From an uncultured Oscillospiraceae bacterium (lineage in GTDB: Bacteria; Bacillota; Clostridia; Oscillospirales; Oscillospiraceae), in NCBI GenBank assembly GCA_944385035.1, contig CALWVV010000002.1, forward strand, positions 124,001-188,000: a stretch of 64,000 bases of DNA. Reading direction: 5' to 3'. Numbering within the stretch: position 1 is the first letter of the stretch; each line of letters begins with the position of its first letter. The notes beneath the pieces were generated by a model, which saw only the letters and a list, made by a program, of their open reading frames with translations, was not told the DNA's origin and did not search any database. A program made the position numbers and the translations under genes. Below, piece after piece: positions 8,732-17,663 of this stretch.

Positions 8732-9745
8732 ATGACCCAGATCCAATTGGGAAGTACCGGGATCGTCATTGAAAAAAACGGAATGGGCTGTCTGCCCATC
8801 CAGCGCGTCTCGCGAGACGCTGCCGCCTATTTGCTGCACAAGGCCATGGACGGAGGCATCAACTTCTTTGACACTGCGCGGGCCTATACCGACAGCGAGG
8901 AAAAAATGGGCTATGCATTTCGGGGCTGCCGGGACAAGGTGATCATTGCCTCCAAAAGCGGGGCGCTCACCGGGGAAGGGATGAAACGGGACCTGGAGAC
9001 CAGTCTGCGGAATTTGGGTACCGATTACATTGATGTCTACCAGTTCCACAATCCGCCGTTCTGCCCCAAGCCTGGGGGAGAGGACGGGCTCTATGACGCC
9101 GCCCTGGAGGCCAAGGCCCAGGGAAAGATCCGCCATATCTCCATTACCAACCACCGCCTGACCGTGGCTCACGAGGCCATTGATTCCGGCCTTTATGCCA
9201 CCTTGCAGTTCCCTTACAGCTATCTGTGCGGGGAAAAGGATCAGGAGCTGGTGGACAAGTGCCGTGAGAAGGGCATGGGCTTTATCGCCATGAAGGGCAT
9301 GGCCGGAGGTCTGCTCCGGAATGGAACAGTGGCCGCTGCCTGGATGGCCCGGCAGGAGGGTGTCGTGCCCATCTGGGGGGTGCAGCATGAGTGGGAACTG
9401 GATCAGTTCCTCGCTTGTGTCAAAGAGACCCCCGCCTGGACCCAGGAGTATCAGGACATGGTGGACCATGACCGCTCCGAACTGACTGGGAACTTCTGCC
9501 GCTCCTGCGGATACTGCATGCCCTGCCCCGTTGGGATCCAGATCAACCAGTGTGCCCGCATGGGGCTTTTGCTCCGGCGCATGCCTCGGGAGGAATATCT
9601 CACCCAGCAATGGCAGGATGAGATGAAGAAAATTGAGCTGTGCCTGCACTGCAACCAGTGCAGCAAAAAATGCCCCTACGGGCTGGATACCCCCCGTCTG
9701 CTCCAGGAAAACTACCAGGAGTACTGGACTTATTTTGAGAAATAA
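8732..9745 (+). CDS. Aldo/keto reductase with C-terminal 4Fe-4S ferredoxin domain
   Basis: A 337-residue protein. The N-terminal AKR barrel has the catalytic tetrad candidates Asp and Tyr in 'FFDTARAYTDSEEKMG', Lys in 'IIASKSG' and His in 'VYQFHNP'. The C-terminal 70 residues carry two cysteine clusters, 'CRSCGYCMPCPVG' and 'CLHCNQCSKKCPYG', typical of two 4Fe-4S clusters. Such AKR-ferredoxin fusions are common in anaerobes, and the clusters suggest that electrons may come from reduced ferredoxin rather than only NAD(P)H; the substrate is unknown. The start at ATG 8732 follows AAGGGAG. It is followed after 55 nt by ygiQ. Confidence 0.9.
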   Translation: MTQIQLGSTGIVIEKNGMGCLPIQRVSRDAAAYLLHKAMDGGINFFDTARAYTDSEEKMGYAFRGCRDKVIIASKSGALTGEGMKRDLETSLRNLGTDYIDVYQFHNPPFCPKPGGEDGLYDAALEAKAQGKIRHISITNHRLTVAHEAIDSGLYATLQFPYSYLCGEKDQELVDKCREKGMGFIAMKGMAGGLLRNGTVAAAWMARQEGVVPIWGVQHEWELDQFLACVKETPAWTQEYQDMVDHDRSELTGNFCRSCGYCMPCPVGIQINQCARMGLLLRRMPREEYLTQQWQDEMKKIELCLHCNQCSKKCPYGLDTPRLLQENYQEYWTYFEK

Positions 9746-9800
9746 CGGATATCCCCGCCGAGAACGGCAAAATTGAACCCAAAGAGAAAAGAGGCCCATC

Positions 9801-11810
9801 ATGAGCTTTGACCGCGATTTATTTCTGCCCGTTTCCAAAGAAGACATGGAGCGCCGGGGTTGGGATTCTTACGACTTCCTCCTCATTACCGGAGATGCCT
9901 ATGTGGATCACCCTTCCTTCGGCCCTACCATTATCGGCCGGGTGCTGGAGTCCCAGGGCTACCGGGTGGCCATTCTGGCCCAGCCCGACTGGCACAGTGC
10001 TGAAAGCTTCAAAGCCCTGGGTCGTCCAAAACTGGGTGTGATGATCTCCGCGGGGAACATCGACTCCATGGTAGCCCATTATACGGCCGCCCGGAAACGC
10101 CGCCACGACGATGCCTACTCTCCGGGGCGGAAGGCGGGGCTGCGCCCCGACCACGCCACCGTGGTCTACTCCAACCGGGTGCGGGAGGCCTTTGGGGATA
10201 TCCCCATCATCATCGGGGGGCTGGAGGCCAGCCTGCGCCGCTTCGCCCACTATGACTACTGGGAAGATAAGGTGCGCCGGAGCATTCTCTTTGACGCCCA
10301 GGCGGACATTCTCACCTACGGCATGGGGGAGAAGGCCTCCATGGAGATCGCCGCGCGCCTTTCAAGCGGCACCCCCGTGGAGGAGATCACCGATGTGCGG
10401 GGCACCTGTGTGGCGGTCAAATATCCCGATGTGTGTGCTTATCCCAAGGTGGAAGTCCCCTCCTTTGAGGAGGTTTCCCAGAGCAAGGAGGCCTACGCGC
10501 GGGCCAACATGACCGAGTATCTGGAGCACGACGCGGTGTCGGGCAAAGCCATCCTTCAAAAGCATGGCCGGGAGTTTCTCATGGTCAATCCTCCGGCCTA
10601 TCCCCTGACCACCCAGGAGATGGATTGGGTGGCAGAGCTGCCCTATGTCCGGGAGCCCCACCCCATGTACGATGCCATGGGAGGCGTGCCTGCCATTGAG
10701 GAGGTGCGCTTCTCGGTGACCCACAACCGGGGCTGCTTTGGGGCCTGTAACTTCTGTTCCCTGGCCTTCCACCAGGGGCGGACCATCTCCTGCCGCAGCC
10801 ATGAGAGCGTCATTCGCGAGGTAAAGGCCCTTACAGAGCATCCGGGCTTCAAGGGATACATCCATGACGTGGGCGGTCCTTCCGCTACCTTCCGCCGGCC
10901 TTCCTGCCAGAAGCAGCTAAAGCACGGCATGTGCAAAAACCGCGCCTGTCTGGCTCCCGAGCCCTGTCCCAACCTGGACGCGGACCACACGGATTATATG
11001 ATGCTCCTTCGGAAGCTCCGGGAGATCCCCAAAGTGAAGAAGGTCTTTATCCGCTCGGGCATCCGTTTTGATTATCTGATGAAGGACCCCAGCGGAGAGT
11101 TCTTTACCGACCTGGTCCAGCACCACATCTCCGGGCAGCTCAAAGTGGCCCCGGAGCACTGTGTGAACCACACCCTGGACTACATGGGAAAACCTCACAT
11201 CGAGGTCTATGAGAAGTTCCGGGAGAAATACTTTAAGCTCAACCGCCGCTATGGCAAGGACCAGTATCTGGTGCCCTACCTCATCTCCTCCCATCCGGGC
11301 TGTACCCTGGAGGATGCGGTGCAGCTGGCCGAGTGGCTCAATAAACAGGGCCATATGCCTGAGCAGGTCCAGGACTTCTATCCTACTCCCGGCACTCTGG
11401 CCACCTGCATGTGGTATACAGGGTTGGACCCCCGGACCATGAAGCCCGTATTTGTACCCAAAACGCCCCATGATAAGGCGCTTCAGCGGGCCCTCATGCA
11501 GTGGCGCAAGCCCCAGAACCGCTCCCTGGTGCTGGAGGCCCTCCGCAAGACCGGCCGGGAGGACCTGATCGGCTACGGAAAGCACTGCCTCATCCGCCCA
11601 GGGAAGGGACAAAGTTCCGCTGCCCAGGGAGAGAAGGACCGCCGCAGTGCCCCTTCCAAAGAAAAGAAAGCCGCTGCCCCCGCACGGGGGAAGCGCCAGC
11701 CTGGTAAGTCTGGAAAGGGCTTTGATGGCCGTCACTCCGTGGAGCGAAAGAGTGCTGCTCAAAAGCCTGTGCGCAAGGCGGGCTGGGCAAAGCCGAAAAA
11801 GAAAAAATAA
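9801..11810 (+). CDS. ygiQ: YgiQ family radical SAM protein
   Basis: A 669-residue member of the YgiQ family (UPF0313). The N-terminal domain begins 'FLPVSKEDMERRGWDSYDFLLITGDAYVDHPSFG' as in the family, and the radical SAM core carries the cluster motif CxxxCxxC in 'NRGCFGACNFCSLAFHQGR'. Later signatures include 'FIRSGIRFDYL' and 'HISGQLKVAPEHC'. The last 85 residues are a Lys/Arg/Ala-rich low-complexity tail that may bind nucleic acid. The reaction catalysed is not established. ATG 9801 follows AGAGG. Confidence 0.93.
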   Translation: MSFDRDLFLPVSKEDMERRGWDSYDFLLITGDAYVDHPSFGPTIIGRVLESQGYRVAILAQPDWHSAESFKALGRPKLGVMISAGNIDSMVAHYTAARKRRHDDAYSPGRKAGLRPDHATVVYSNRVREAFGDIPIIIGGLEASLRRFAHYDYWEDKVRRSILFDAQADILTYGMGEKASMEIAARLSSGTPVEEITDVRGTCVAVKYPDVCAYPKVEVPSFEEVSQSKEAYARANMTEYLEHDAVSGKAILQKHGREFLMVNPPAYPLTTQEMDWVAELPYVREPHPMYDAMGGVPAIEEVRFSVTHNRGCFGACNFCSLAFHQGRTISCRSHESVIREVKALTEHPGFKGYIHDVGGPSATFRRPSCQKQLKHGMCKNRACLAPEPCPNLDADHTDYMMLLRKLREIPKVKKVFIRSGIRFDYLMKDPSGEFFTDLVQHHISGQLKVAPEHCVNHTLDYMGKPHIEVYEKFREKYFKLNRRYGKDQYLVPYLISSHPGCTLEDAVQLAEWLNKQGHMPEQVQDFYPTPGTLATCMWYTGLDPRTMKPVFVPKTPHDKALQRALMQWRKPQNRSLVLEALRKTGREDLIGYGKHCLIRPGKGQSSAAQGEKDRRSAPSKEKKAAAPARGKRQPGKSGKGFDGRHSVERKSAAQKPVRKAGWAKPKKKK

Positions 11811-11812
11811 AG

Positions 11813-11842
11813 AAAGCGAGGCGGGATATCCCGCCTCGCTTT
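11813..11842. terminator. Bidirectional terminator, perfect palindrome
   Basis: A 30-nt perfect inverted repeat, AAAGCGAGGCGGGAT with its complement, centred at 11827/11828, lies between the converging ygiQ and lipoprotein genes. Confidence 0.88.
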
Positions 11843-11855
11843 TGGCTTTGTGCGA

Positions 11856-12293
11856 TTAATAGGTTTTGCTCTGCCCGGTCATATCTTTACCCAGGTCGTT
11901 CATGGCGTTGCCCACGCCGCTGCCGATGTCCTGTGCAGCGTCGCCAACCCCACGACCCACGTCGCCTACGGCATTACCAACCCCACGGCCTACGTCGCCT
12001 ACAGCGTCGCCGGCGCCTCGGACCATGTCACGGGCTCCCTGAGTCAGATCCCGTGTGATGGGATTTCCGTCATTGCCGTAGACCTTCCCGTTGGACCCTG
12101 CGGTGTAACGGGCATCGTCCAGATAGTCCCAGGCCTTGCCGGTTCGGTTGGGCTCAGAACTGCGGTTTACTTTCCCGATGATGGGATTGCCGGTCATGGG
12201 ATCGACGCCCTTCACCGTGTCTGTTCTGCCGCAGGCCGTCAGCGTGCCGGTAAGGGTCAGCGCCAGAGCCAGGGCCAATGCAAGCTTTTTCAT
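11856..12293 (-). CDS. Small lipoprotein with 11-residue amphipathic repeats
   Basis: A 145-residue protein starting at ATG 12293 after GGGAGG. The open frame continues far upstream antisense to nusA, but the signal peptide MKKLALALALALTLTG and the lipobox LTAC (Cys21) fix the start. After a polar segment (22-82), five tandem 11-residue units follow: LTQGARDMVRG (83-93), AGDAVGDVGRG (94-104), VGNAVGDVGRG (105-115), VGDAAQDIGSG (116-126), VGNAMNDLGKD (127-137). Such hendecads form amphipathic helices in LEA proteins and synucleins, so a membrane- or wall-surface role is possible. No named family is recognised. Confidence 0.8.
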   Translation of the reverse strand: MKKLALALALALTLTGTLTACGRTDTVKGVDPMTGNPIIGKVNRSSEPNRTGKAWDYLDDARYTAGSNGKVYGNDGNPITRDLTQGARDMVRGAGDAVGDVGRGVGNAVGDVGRGVGDAAQDIGSGVGNAMNDLGKDMTGQSKTY

Positions 12294-12461
12294 CCTGTAT
12301 CCTCCCGCTGAAAAAAGATGTGGAGGTTCCATCCGAAGAGTAGTATGTCCCGTATTTTTTGCAGTAGGGCCGGAAATGGGCGGAGAAGCTGGAAAAAATT
12401 CTTTTTTCGGGAGAAATGGCGACGAAACGTCCATCTTTTGGAAAAAAGTTCCCCCGCCCTC

Positions 12462-12490
12462 TTGCATTTGAAGAGATGGTATGGTATAGT
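12462..12490 (+). promoter_or_regulatory. Promoter of the rimP-nusA-infB operon
   Basis: TTGCAT (12462-12467), 17-nt spacer, TATAGT (12485-12490), about 100 nt upstream of rimP. The remaining upstream sequence back to 12294 shows no other recognisable element. Confidence 0.72.
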
Positions 12491-12593
12491 ATATCCAGAA
12501 TGAAGGTAGTATTGGTAAGAGTGGGGTTGAGGCTCCGCTCTTTTTGATTGAAAAAAACCAAAAAAGTGCCCAAATCGGAAGGAGGTTTTGTCC

Positions 12594-13049
12594 ATGGCAA
12601 AGGTAACGGAAACGGTAGCCGCCCTGGCCGCGCCCATTGTGGAGGGGGCGGGGTGCTCCCTGTGGGACGTGGAATATGTAAAAGAAGCGGGGGAGTGGTT
12701 CCTCCGGGTGTATATCGACAAGGAGGGCGGCGTGTCCATTGACGACTGCGAGGCCGTCTCCCGGCCCCTGTCCGACCTTTTGGATGAGGCGGACCCCATT
12801 GAGGGCAGCTACACCTTTGAGGTGTCCTCCGCCGGGGCTGACCGGGTGCTGAAAAAGCCTGAGCATTTTGAGCAGTTTATGGGTGCCGAGGTAGAAGTGA
12901 AGCTCTACCGCCCCCGTGAGGGCCGGAAGGAGTTTGTAGGTCTGCTGCGGGGCTATGAGGACGGCGGGGTAACCCTGAAAGTGGGAAATGAACCCCAGTC
13001 CTTTACCAAACAGGAAATTGCCCTGGTGCGGCTCTATCCCAGATTTTAA
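12594..13049 (+). CDS. rimP: Ribosome maturation factor RimP
   Basis: A 151-residue protein for 30S subunit maturation. It has 'CSLWDVEYVKEAGEWFLRVYIDKEGGVSIDDCEAVSRPLSDLLD' and 'YTFEVSSAGADRVLKKPEHF', the classic RimP signatures, followed by the SH3-like C-terminal domain. ATG 12594 lies 8 nt after GGAGG (12581-12585). It is the first gene of the rimP-nusA-ylxR-ylxQ-infB order that is conserved across Bacillota. Confidence 0.95.
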   Translation: MAKVTETVAALAAPIVEGAGCSLWDVEYVKEAGEWFLRVYIDKEGGVSIDDCEAVSRPLSDLLDEADPIEGSYTFEVSSAGADRVLKKPEHFEQFMGAEVEVKLYRPREGRKEFVGLLRGYEDGGVTLKVGNEPQSFTKQEIALVRLYPRF

Positions 13050-13094
13050 TAGAATGTGGACTCCCCCCTGGGGAAGCTTTAGGAGGAAACAACT

Positions 13095-14270
13095 GTGGCT
13101 AAGAGAGTGACAAAGAAAAAAGTCAACAGCAATGAGATGGACGGCAAGGAGTTTTTCGAGGCCATCCACCAGATCGAGCAGGAAAAGGGCATTAAGCCCG
13201 GCTACATGATGGAAAAGGTGACCCAGGCCCTGCTGTCCGCCTACCGGCGGGACCACGAGGGCGTGGGGGAGAACCTGGTGATGGAGGCCGATGAAGAAAA
13301 GGGCACCGTCCGTCTGTTTTTGAAGAAGGAGATCGTAGAGGTGGTGGACAATCCCGCCACCGAGATCAGCCTGGAAGAGGCCCGGTCCGTTCTGCCCCAG
13401 GCCGAGCTGGGGGACGTAGTGCGTATGGAGGTCAAGGCCAAGAGCTTTGGCCGCATTGCCGCCCAGACCGCCCGCCAGGTGATCATCCAGGGCATTCGGG
13501 AGGCCGAGCAGGGAATGGTCTATGACGAGTTCTCCGGCAAGGAGCACGAGCTGCTCACCGGTGTCATTACCCGCATTGACCCCCGCAACGGAGCGGTAGC
13601 CCTGCGCATCCACTCCGGTTCCGAGTTTACCGACGCCTATCTGGGGGTCAACGAGCAGATTCGCGGAGAGACCTATACCGAAGGCCAGCGCCTGAAGGTC
13701 TATGTGGTGGAGGTCCGTAAGGCCACCAAGGGTCCCCAGGTGCTCATCTCCCGGTCCCATCCGGGGCTGGTGAAGCGGCTGTTTGAGCTGGAAGTGCCTG
13801 AAATTTACGATGGCACCGTGGAAATCAAGTCTGTGGCCCGTGAGGCCGGGTCCCGCACCAAGCTGGCCGTCTGGTCCGCCGATCCCAACGTGGACGCCCT
13901 GGGCGCCTGCATCGGCCCCCGGCACCAGCGCATTGACAATGTGCTTTCTGAGCTGAAGGGGGAAAAGGTGGATCTCATCCAGTACTCCGAGGACCCCGTG
14001 AAGTATATTGCCGCTGCCCTGTCTCCCGCTGATGTGCTTAGCGTGGAGGAGCTGCCTGACGCCAAGAGCTGCCGGGTGGTGGTCCCTGACGACCAGCTGT
14101 CCCTGGCCATCGGCAAGGAGGGCCAGAACGCCCGCCTGGCCGCCAAGCTCACCGGCTATAAGATCGATATCAAGCCCGCTTCCGCCCCTCTGGAGCCCAT
14201 CGAGGCCATGGAGAGCGTCGTTGAGGAGGCCCCGCAGAGCGAGAAGCCCGCTTCCGAGGAAGAGGCCTGA
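13095..14270 (+). CDS. nusA: Transcription termination/antitermination factor NusA
   Basis: A 391-residue protein starting with GTG 13095 after AGGAGGAAACAACT. The N-terminal RNA polymerase-binding domain (about 1-125) is followed by an S1 domain ('[20 protein letters not shown]') and two KH domains ('[30 protein letters not shown]' and '[27 protein letters not shown]'). It lacks the C-terminal acidic repeats of E. coli NusA, as is normal in Bacillota. NusA binds polymerase and nascent RNA and modulates pausing and termination. Confidence 0.96.
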   Translation: MAKRVTKKKVNSNEMDGKEFFEAIHQIEQEKGIKPGYMMEKVTQALLSAYRRDHEGVGENLVMEADEEKGTVRLFLKKEIVEVVDNPATEISLEEARSVLPQAELGDVVRMEVKAKSFGRIAAQTARQVIIQGIREAEQGMVYDEFSGKEHELLTGVITRIDPRNGAVALRIHSGSEFTDAYLGVNEQIRGETYTEGQRLKVYVVEVRKATKGPQVLISRSHPGLVKRLFELEVPEIYDGTVEIKSVAREAGSRTKLAVWSADPNVDALGACIGPRHQRIDNVLSELKGEKVDLIQYSEDPVKYIAAALSPADVLSVEELPDAKSCRVVVPDDQLSLAIGKEGQNARLAAKLTGYKIDIKPASAPLEPIEAMESVVEEAPQSEKPASEEEA

Positions 14271-14368
14271 TTTTTCTTGAATAGGGAGCGAGAAGGCGGG
14301 AGCCGTTTCGTCCTATACAGTTTGCTCCCAATTCCTAATTTGTAATTGACCGAAGGGTGGTGCGAATC

Positions 14369-14647
14369 GTGCCCAAGAAAATACCCATGCGCCAATGCCT
14401 TGGCTGCCGGGAAATGAAACCGAAACAGGCGCTTATTCGGGTGGTCCGCTCACCCGAGGGGGCCGTATCCCTGGACTTTAAGGGCAAGCTGCCCGGCCGG
14501 GGGGCCTATGTGTGCCCTGACCCGGCCTGCCTTGCCAAGGCCCGAAAGAGCCGGGCCCTGGAGCGGGCCTTTTCCGCCCAGATGCCCGACGAGGTTTGGG
14601 CCGGTCTGGAGATGCAGATGAAGGAGGTGCCCCAGGATGGCCAATGA
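14369..14647 (+). CDS. ylxR: YlxR/RnpM family RNA-binding protein (DUF448)
   Basis: About 92 residues: 'VPKKIPMRQCLGCREMKPKQALIRVVR' with the conserved MRxCxGCR core, then 'GKLPGRGAYVCPDPACLAKARK'. The family binds RNA; B. subtilis YlxR has been renamed RnpM for its link to RNase P. GTG 14369 is chosen because AAGGGTGG (14353-14360) is 8 nt upstream and the family begins just before KKIPMR; GTGs at 14357 and 14360 are alternatives. The 86-nt gap after nusA contains a GGGAGC/GCTCCC hairpin (14284-14329) and no gene. The end overlaps ylxQ by 11 nt. Confidence 0.9.
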   Translation: MPKKIPMRQCLGCREMKPKQALIRVVRSPEGAVSLDFKGKLPGRGAYVCPDPACLAKARKSRALERAFSAQMPDEVWAGLEMQMKEVPQDGQ

Positions 14648-15266
14648 TCCCATTCTTCATTTGCTGGGCCTGGCCAAAAAGGCCGGGCGGCTGGAGATCG
14701 GTGAAGAGCCGGTGGGCGCCGTATGCCGTGCCCGCCAAGCGCGGCTGGTCCTCCTGGCTGCCGACGCCGCCTCCAACACTTACCGCCGGGCTGCCCACTT
14801 TGGTGAGGTGGGCAACGTGCTGTGGCTGGAGCTGCCCTTTACCAAAGAGGAGCTGGGCTTTCAGCTGGGGCGCAGCTCCTGCGCCATGCTGGCTCTGACG
14901 GATGCGGGGTTTGCCGCGGCGGTGAGCGAAAAGCTCCGTGCCCGCGACCCGGAGAAGTATGAGGCTGCTGCCTCCCAGCTTCGCCAGAAGGCCGACAAGG
15001 TGCTGCGGCGGCAGAAGGAGCAGCGCCAGCATGAAAAGAACCTGCGGGAGGGAAAGGGGAAAAAGCACCCCTGGGCCCCGCCTCCCGTGAAGAAAGAGGG
15101 GGAGGAATCCACCTCCCATTCCAAAGGGGCCAAGGGCCGCACCGCCCCGCCCAAAGGGGCAAAGTCCCAGGCCCGGCGCCCTAAGGCTGCCCAGGCAGAA
15201 CACCCGAGGGAAGATACCCCCGGACCCGGCCGCAGGCGGCTCACCGGAACATTCCGGAAACCCTAA
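14637..15266 (+). CDS. ylxQ: L7Ae-family RNA-binding protein YlxQ with long basic tail
   Basis: A 209-residue protein. Residues 1-100 are an L7Ae/L30e fold ('ILHLLGLAKKAGRLEIGEEPV', 'RLVLLAADAASNTYRRA', 'CAMLALTDAGFAAAV'), which in ribosomal relatives binds kink-turn RNA. The second half (about 115-209) is a Lys/Arg/Pro/Gln-rich, presumably disordered extension; YlxQ proteins are usually near 100 residues, so the tail doubles the length. The ATG at 14637 follows AAGGAGG inside the end of ylxR, indicating translational coupling. The tail may add nonspecific rRNA binding (inference). Confidence 0.9.
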   Translation: MANDPILHLLGLAKKAGRLEIGEEPVGAVCRARQARLVLLAADAASNTYRRAAHFGEVGNVLWLELPFTKEELGFQLGRSSCAMLALTDAGFAAAVSEKLRARDPEKYEAAASQLRQKADKVLRRQKEQRQHEKNLREGKGKKHPWAPPPVKKEGEESTSHSKGAKGRTAPPKGAKSQARRPKAAQAEHPREDTPGPGRRRLTGTFRKP

Positions 15267-15287
15267 GAAACGAGGTGGCTTCCCTAT

Positions 15288-17663
15288 ATGATGATCAAAT
15301 ATCCTATCCACAAGGTGGCCAAGGATTTTAAGAAGGGCGGCAAAGAGCTGCCCTCCAAAGAGGTCATGGACATCCTGACCCAGTATGGCCACACCCCCAA
15401 GAACCATATGCAGCCTCTCACCGATGAGGAGCTGTCTATTGTCTTTGAGTACCTGACCCAGCACAATGAGATCGACTCCATCGAGTCGGTCTATGCCGAT
15501 ACCTACCACGAGCCCAAGGCTGAGGAGAAATCCGCCCCCAAGCCCGTGGAGAAGAAGCCCGAGGCCCAGGAGAAGAAGGCCGCTCCCGCTGCCACTCAGA
15601 AAGAGGAGAAGGCTGCTCCCGCCCCCGCCGAACAAAAGCCCCAGACTGAGAGCGTCCAGCGCCCCAGCAGTGTGCGAGAGAAAAAGGTCGTGGATACCCG
15701 CGGCGGTCCGGCGGTGAACCTGGACAAGTATGACGAGCGTCTGGAGTCCTTCACCTCTGAGCGCCAGGCCCAGGGCGGCGGCAAGCAGAAATTCCAGGGC
15801 CGCAACGCCCAGCGCCAGCGGGGCGGCAAGCAGGCCGGCAATTTCGGCAACAAGCGCAAGCAGGAGGAGCAGGACCGTATGCGCCGGCTCCAGCTGGAGA
15901 TTGCCAAGAAGGCCCCTGTTAAGGTCCTCATCCCCGACGAGATCTCCGTGGGTGAGCTGGCCAGCCGTATGAAGAAGACCGGCGCTGAGGTGGTCAAGTG
16001 CCTGATGAAGAACGGCGTCATGGCTTCCCTCAGCGAGATTATCGACTTCGACACCGCCGCCATCATTGCCGAGGAGATGGGCTGCAAGGTGGAGAAGGAA
16101 GTCATTGTCACCATCGAGGAGAAGCTCATCGACACTGCCGAGGACCGGGAGGAGGATCTCCAGCCCCGTGCCCCCGTGGTGGTGGTCATGGGCCACGTGG
16201 ACCACGGCAAGACCTCTCTGCTGGACTATATCCGTCATGCCAATGTGGTTTCCGGCGAGGCCGGCGGCATCACCCAGCACATCGGCGCCTATCAGGTGGA
16301 TGTGGGCGGCAAGCCCGTCACCTTCCTGGACACCCCCGGCCATGAGGCCTTCACTGCCATGCGTGCCCGCGGCGCGATGATCACCGACGTGGCCATCCTG
16401 GTGGTGGCCGCTGACGATGGCATCATGCCTCAGACTGTGGAGTCCATCAACCACGCTAAGGCCGCCGAGATTCCCATTATTGTGGCCATCAACAAGATGG
16501 ATAAACCCACCGCCAACCCCGACCGGATCATGCAGCAGCTCACCGAGTATGAGCTGGTGCCCGAGGAGTGGGGCGGCGATACCATCATCTGCCCCATCTC
16601 CGCCAAGACCGGTATGGGCATCGACAACCTGCTGGACATGGTGGTGCTCACCGCTGAGATGCGCGAGCTGAAGGCCAACCCCAACCGTTCCGCCCACGGC
16701 GCCGTCATTGAGGCCCGTCTGGACAAGGGCCGCGGCCCTGTGGCTACCCTGTTGGTGCAAAACGGCACCTTGAAGCAGGGCGACGTGATCATTGCCGGCA
16801 CCGCCGTGGGCCGTGTCCGCGCCATGACCAACGCCCAGGGCAAGAAAGTCACTACCGCCGGTCCCTCCGTCCCTGTGGAGATCATCGGCATGAGCGAGGT
16901 GCCCGGCGCGGGCGATGACTTCCACGCCGTGGCCGACGAGCGTATGGCCCGCGAGCTGGTGGAGCAGCGCAAGCACGAGCAGAAGAGCGCCCTCAACAGC
17001 AGCGTGGGCAAGGTCACCCTGGACGATCTGTTCAGCCAGATCCAGGCCGGGGAGATGAAGAACCTGAATATCATCGTCAAGGCCGACGTTCAGGGCTCCG
17101 CCGAGGCGGTGAAGGCCTCGTTGGAGAAGCTCTCCAACGAGGAGGTCCGGGTGCGGGTCATCCACTGCGCTGTGGGTGCCATCAGCGAGAGCGACGTCAT
17201 GCTGGCCGCTACTTCCGGGGCTATCATCGTGGGCTTCAACGTGCGGCCTGACGCCAACGCCAAGGAGTCTGCCCCCCGCAGCGGCGTAGATATGCGCATG
17301 TACCGGGTCATTTACGACGCCATCAACGAGATTGAGGCGGCTATGAAGGGCATGCTGGCGCCCAAGTTCAAGGAAGTGGATCTGGGCCGGGCCGAGGTGC
17401 GCAATGTTTTCCGTATTACCGGCGTGGGTATGGTGGCCGGCTGCTACGTGCTGGACGGCAAGATGCAGCGGGGCGCCCAGATGCGGCTGCTGCGGGACAA
17501 CATCGTCATTTACGACGGTGCCATCGCCTCCCTCCAGCGCTTTAAGGACAGCGTGAAGGAGGTCGCCTCCGGCTACGAGTGCGGCATTACCTTCGAGAAG
17601 TTCCAGGATATCAAAGAGGGCGACATCATCGAGGCCTATATCATGGAGCAGATCCAGGTGTAA
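15288..17663 (+). CDS. infB: Translation initiation factor IF-2
   Basis: A 791-residue GTPase that brings fMet-tRNA to the 30S subunit. It has the N-terminal IF2N domain ('[28 protein letters not shown]'), a charged Ala/Pro/Lys linker, a second IF2N copy ('[29 protein letters not shown]'), the G domain with GHVDHGKTS (about 301), DTPGHE and NKMD, and C-terminal domains ending '[23 protein letters not shown]'. ATG 15288 (or the adjacent 15291) follows GAGGTGG. The last 86 nt are repeated 230 nt downstream with five changes, which is unusual (see the repeat entry). Confidence 0.96.
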   Translation: MMIKYPIHKVAKDFKKGGKELPSKEVMDILTQYGHTPKNHMQPLTDEELSIVFEYLTQHNEIDSIESVYADTYHEPKAEEKSAPKPVEKKPEAQEKKAAPAATQKEEKAAPAPAEQKPQTESVQRPSSVREKKVVDTRGGPAVNLDKYDERLESFTSERQAQGGGKQKFQGRNAQRQRGGKQAGNFGNKRKQEEQDRMRRLQLEIAKKAPVKVLIPDEISVGELASRMKKTGAEVVKCLMKNGVMASLSEIIDFDTAAIIAEEMGCKVEKEVIVTIEEKLIDTAEDREEDLQPRAPVVVVMGHVDHGKTSLLDYIRHANVVSGEAGGITQHIGAYQVDVGGKPVTFLDTPGHEAFTAMRARGAMITDVAILVVAADDGIMPQTVESINHAKAAEIPIIVAINKMDKPTANPDRIMQQLTEYELVPEEWGGDTIICPISAKTGMGIDNLLDMVVLTAEMRELKANPNRSAHGAVIEARLDKGRGPVATLLVQNGTLKQGDVIIAGTAVGRVRAMTNAQGKKVTTAGPSVPVEIIGMSEVPGAGDDFHAVADERMARELVEQRKHEQKSALNSSVGKVTLDDLFSQIQAGEMKNLNIIVKADVQGSAEAVKASLEKLSNEEVRVRVIHCAVGAISESDVMLAATSGAIIVGFNVRPDANAKESAPRSGVDMRMYRVIYDAINEIEAAMKGMLAPKFKEVDLGRAEVRNVFRITGVGMVAGCYVLDGKMQRGAQMRLLRDNIVIYDGAIASLQRFKDSVKEVASGYECGITFEKFQDIKEGDIIEAYIMEQIQV

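Noticed and set aside
11856..13925. A 689-residue protein combining sequence antisense to nusA and rimP with the lipoprotein
   Set aside because: The signal peptide and lipobox show that the real start is at 12293; the upstream part is a shadow frame.
14478..17165. An 895-codon minus-strand open frame antisense to infB, and similar long antisense frames over valS (5928-7520), leuA (46194-48089) and hppA (52454-54508)
   Set aside because: These are shadows caused by GC-rich third codon positions of well-identified genes. They have His/Gly/Leu/Val-rich compositions, no ribosome sites and no recognisable domains.
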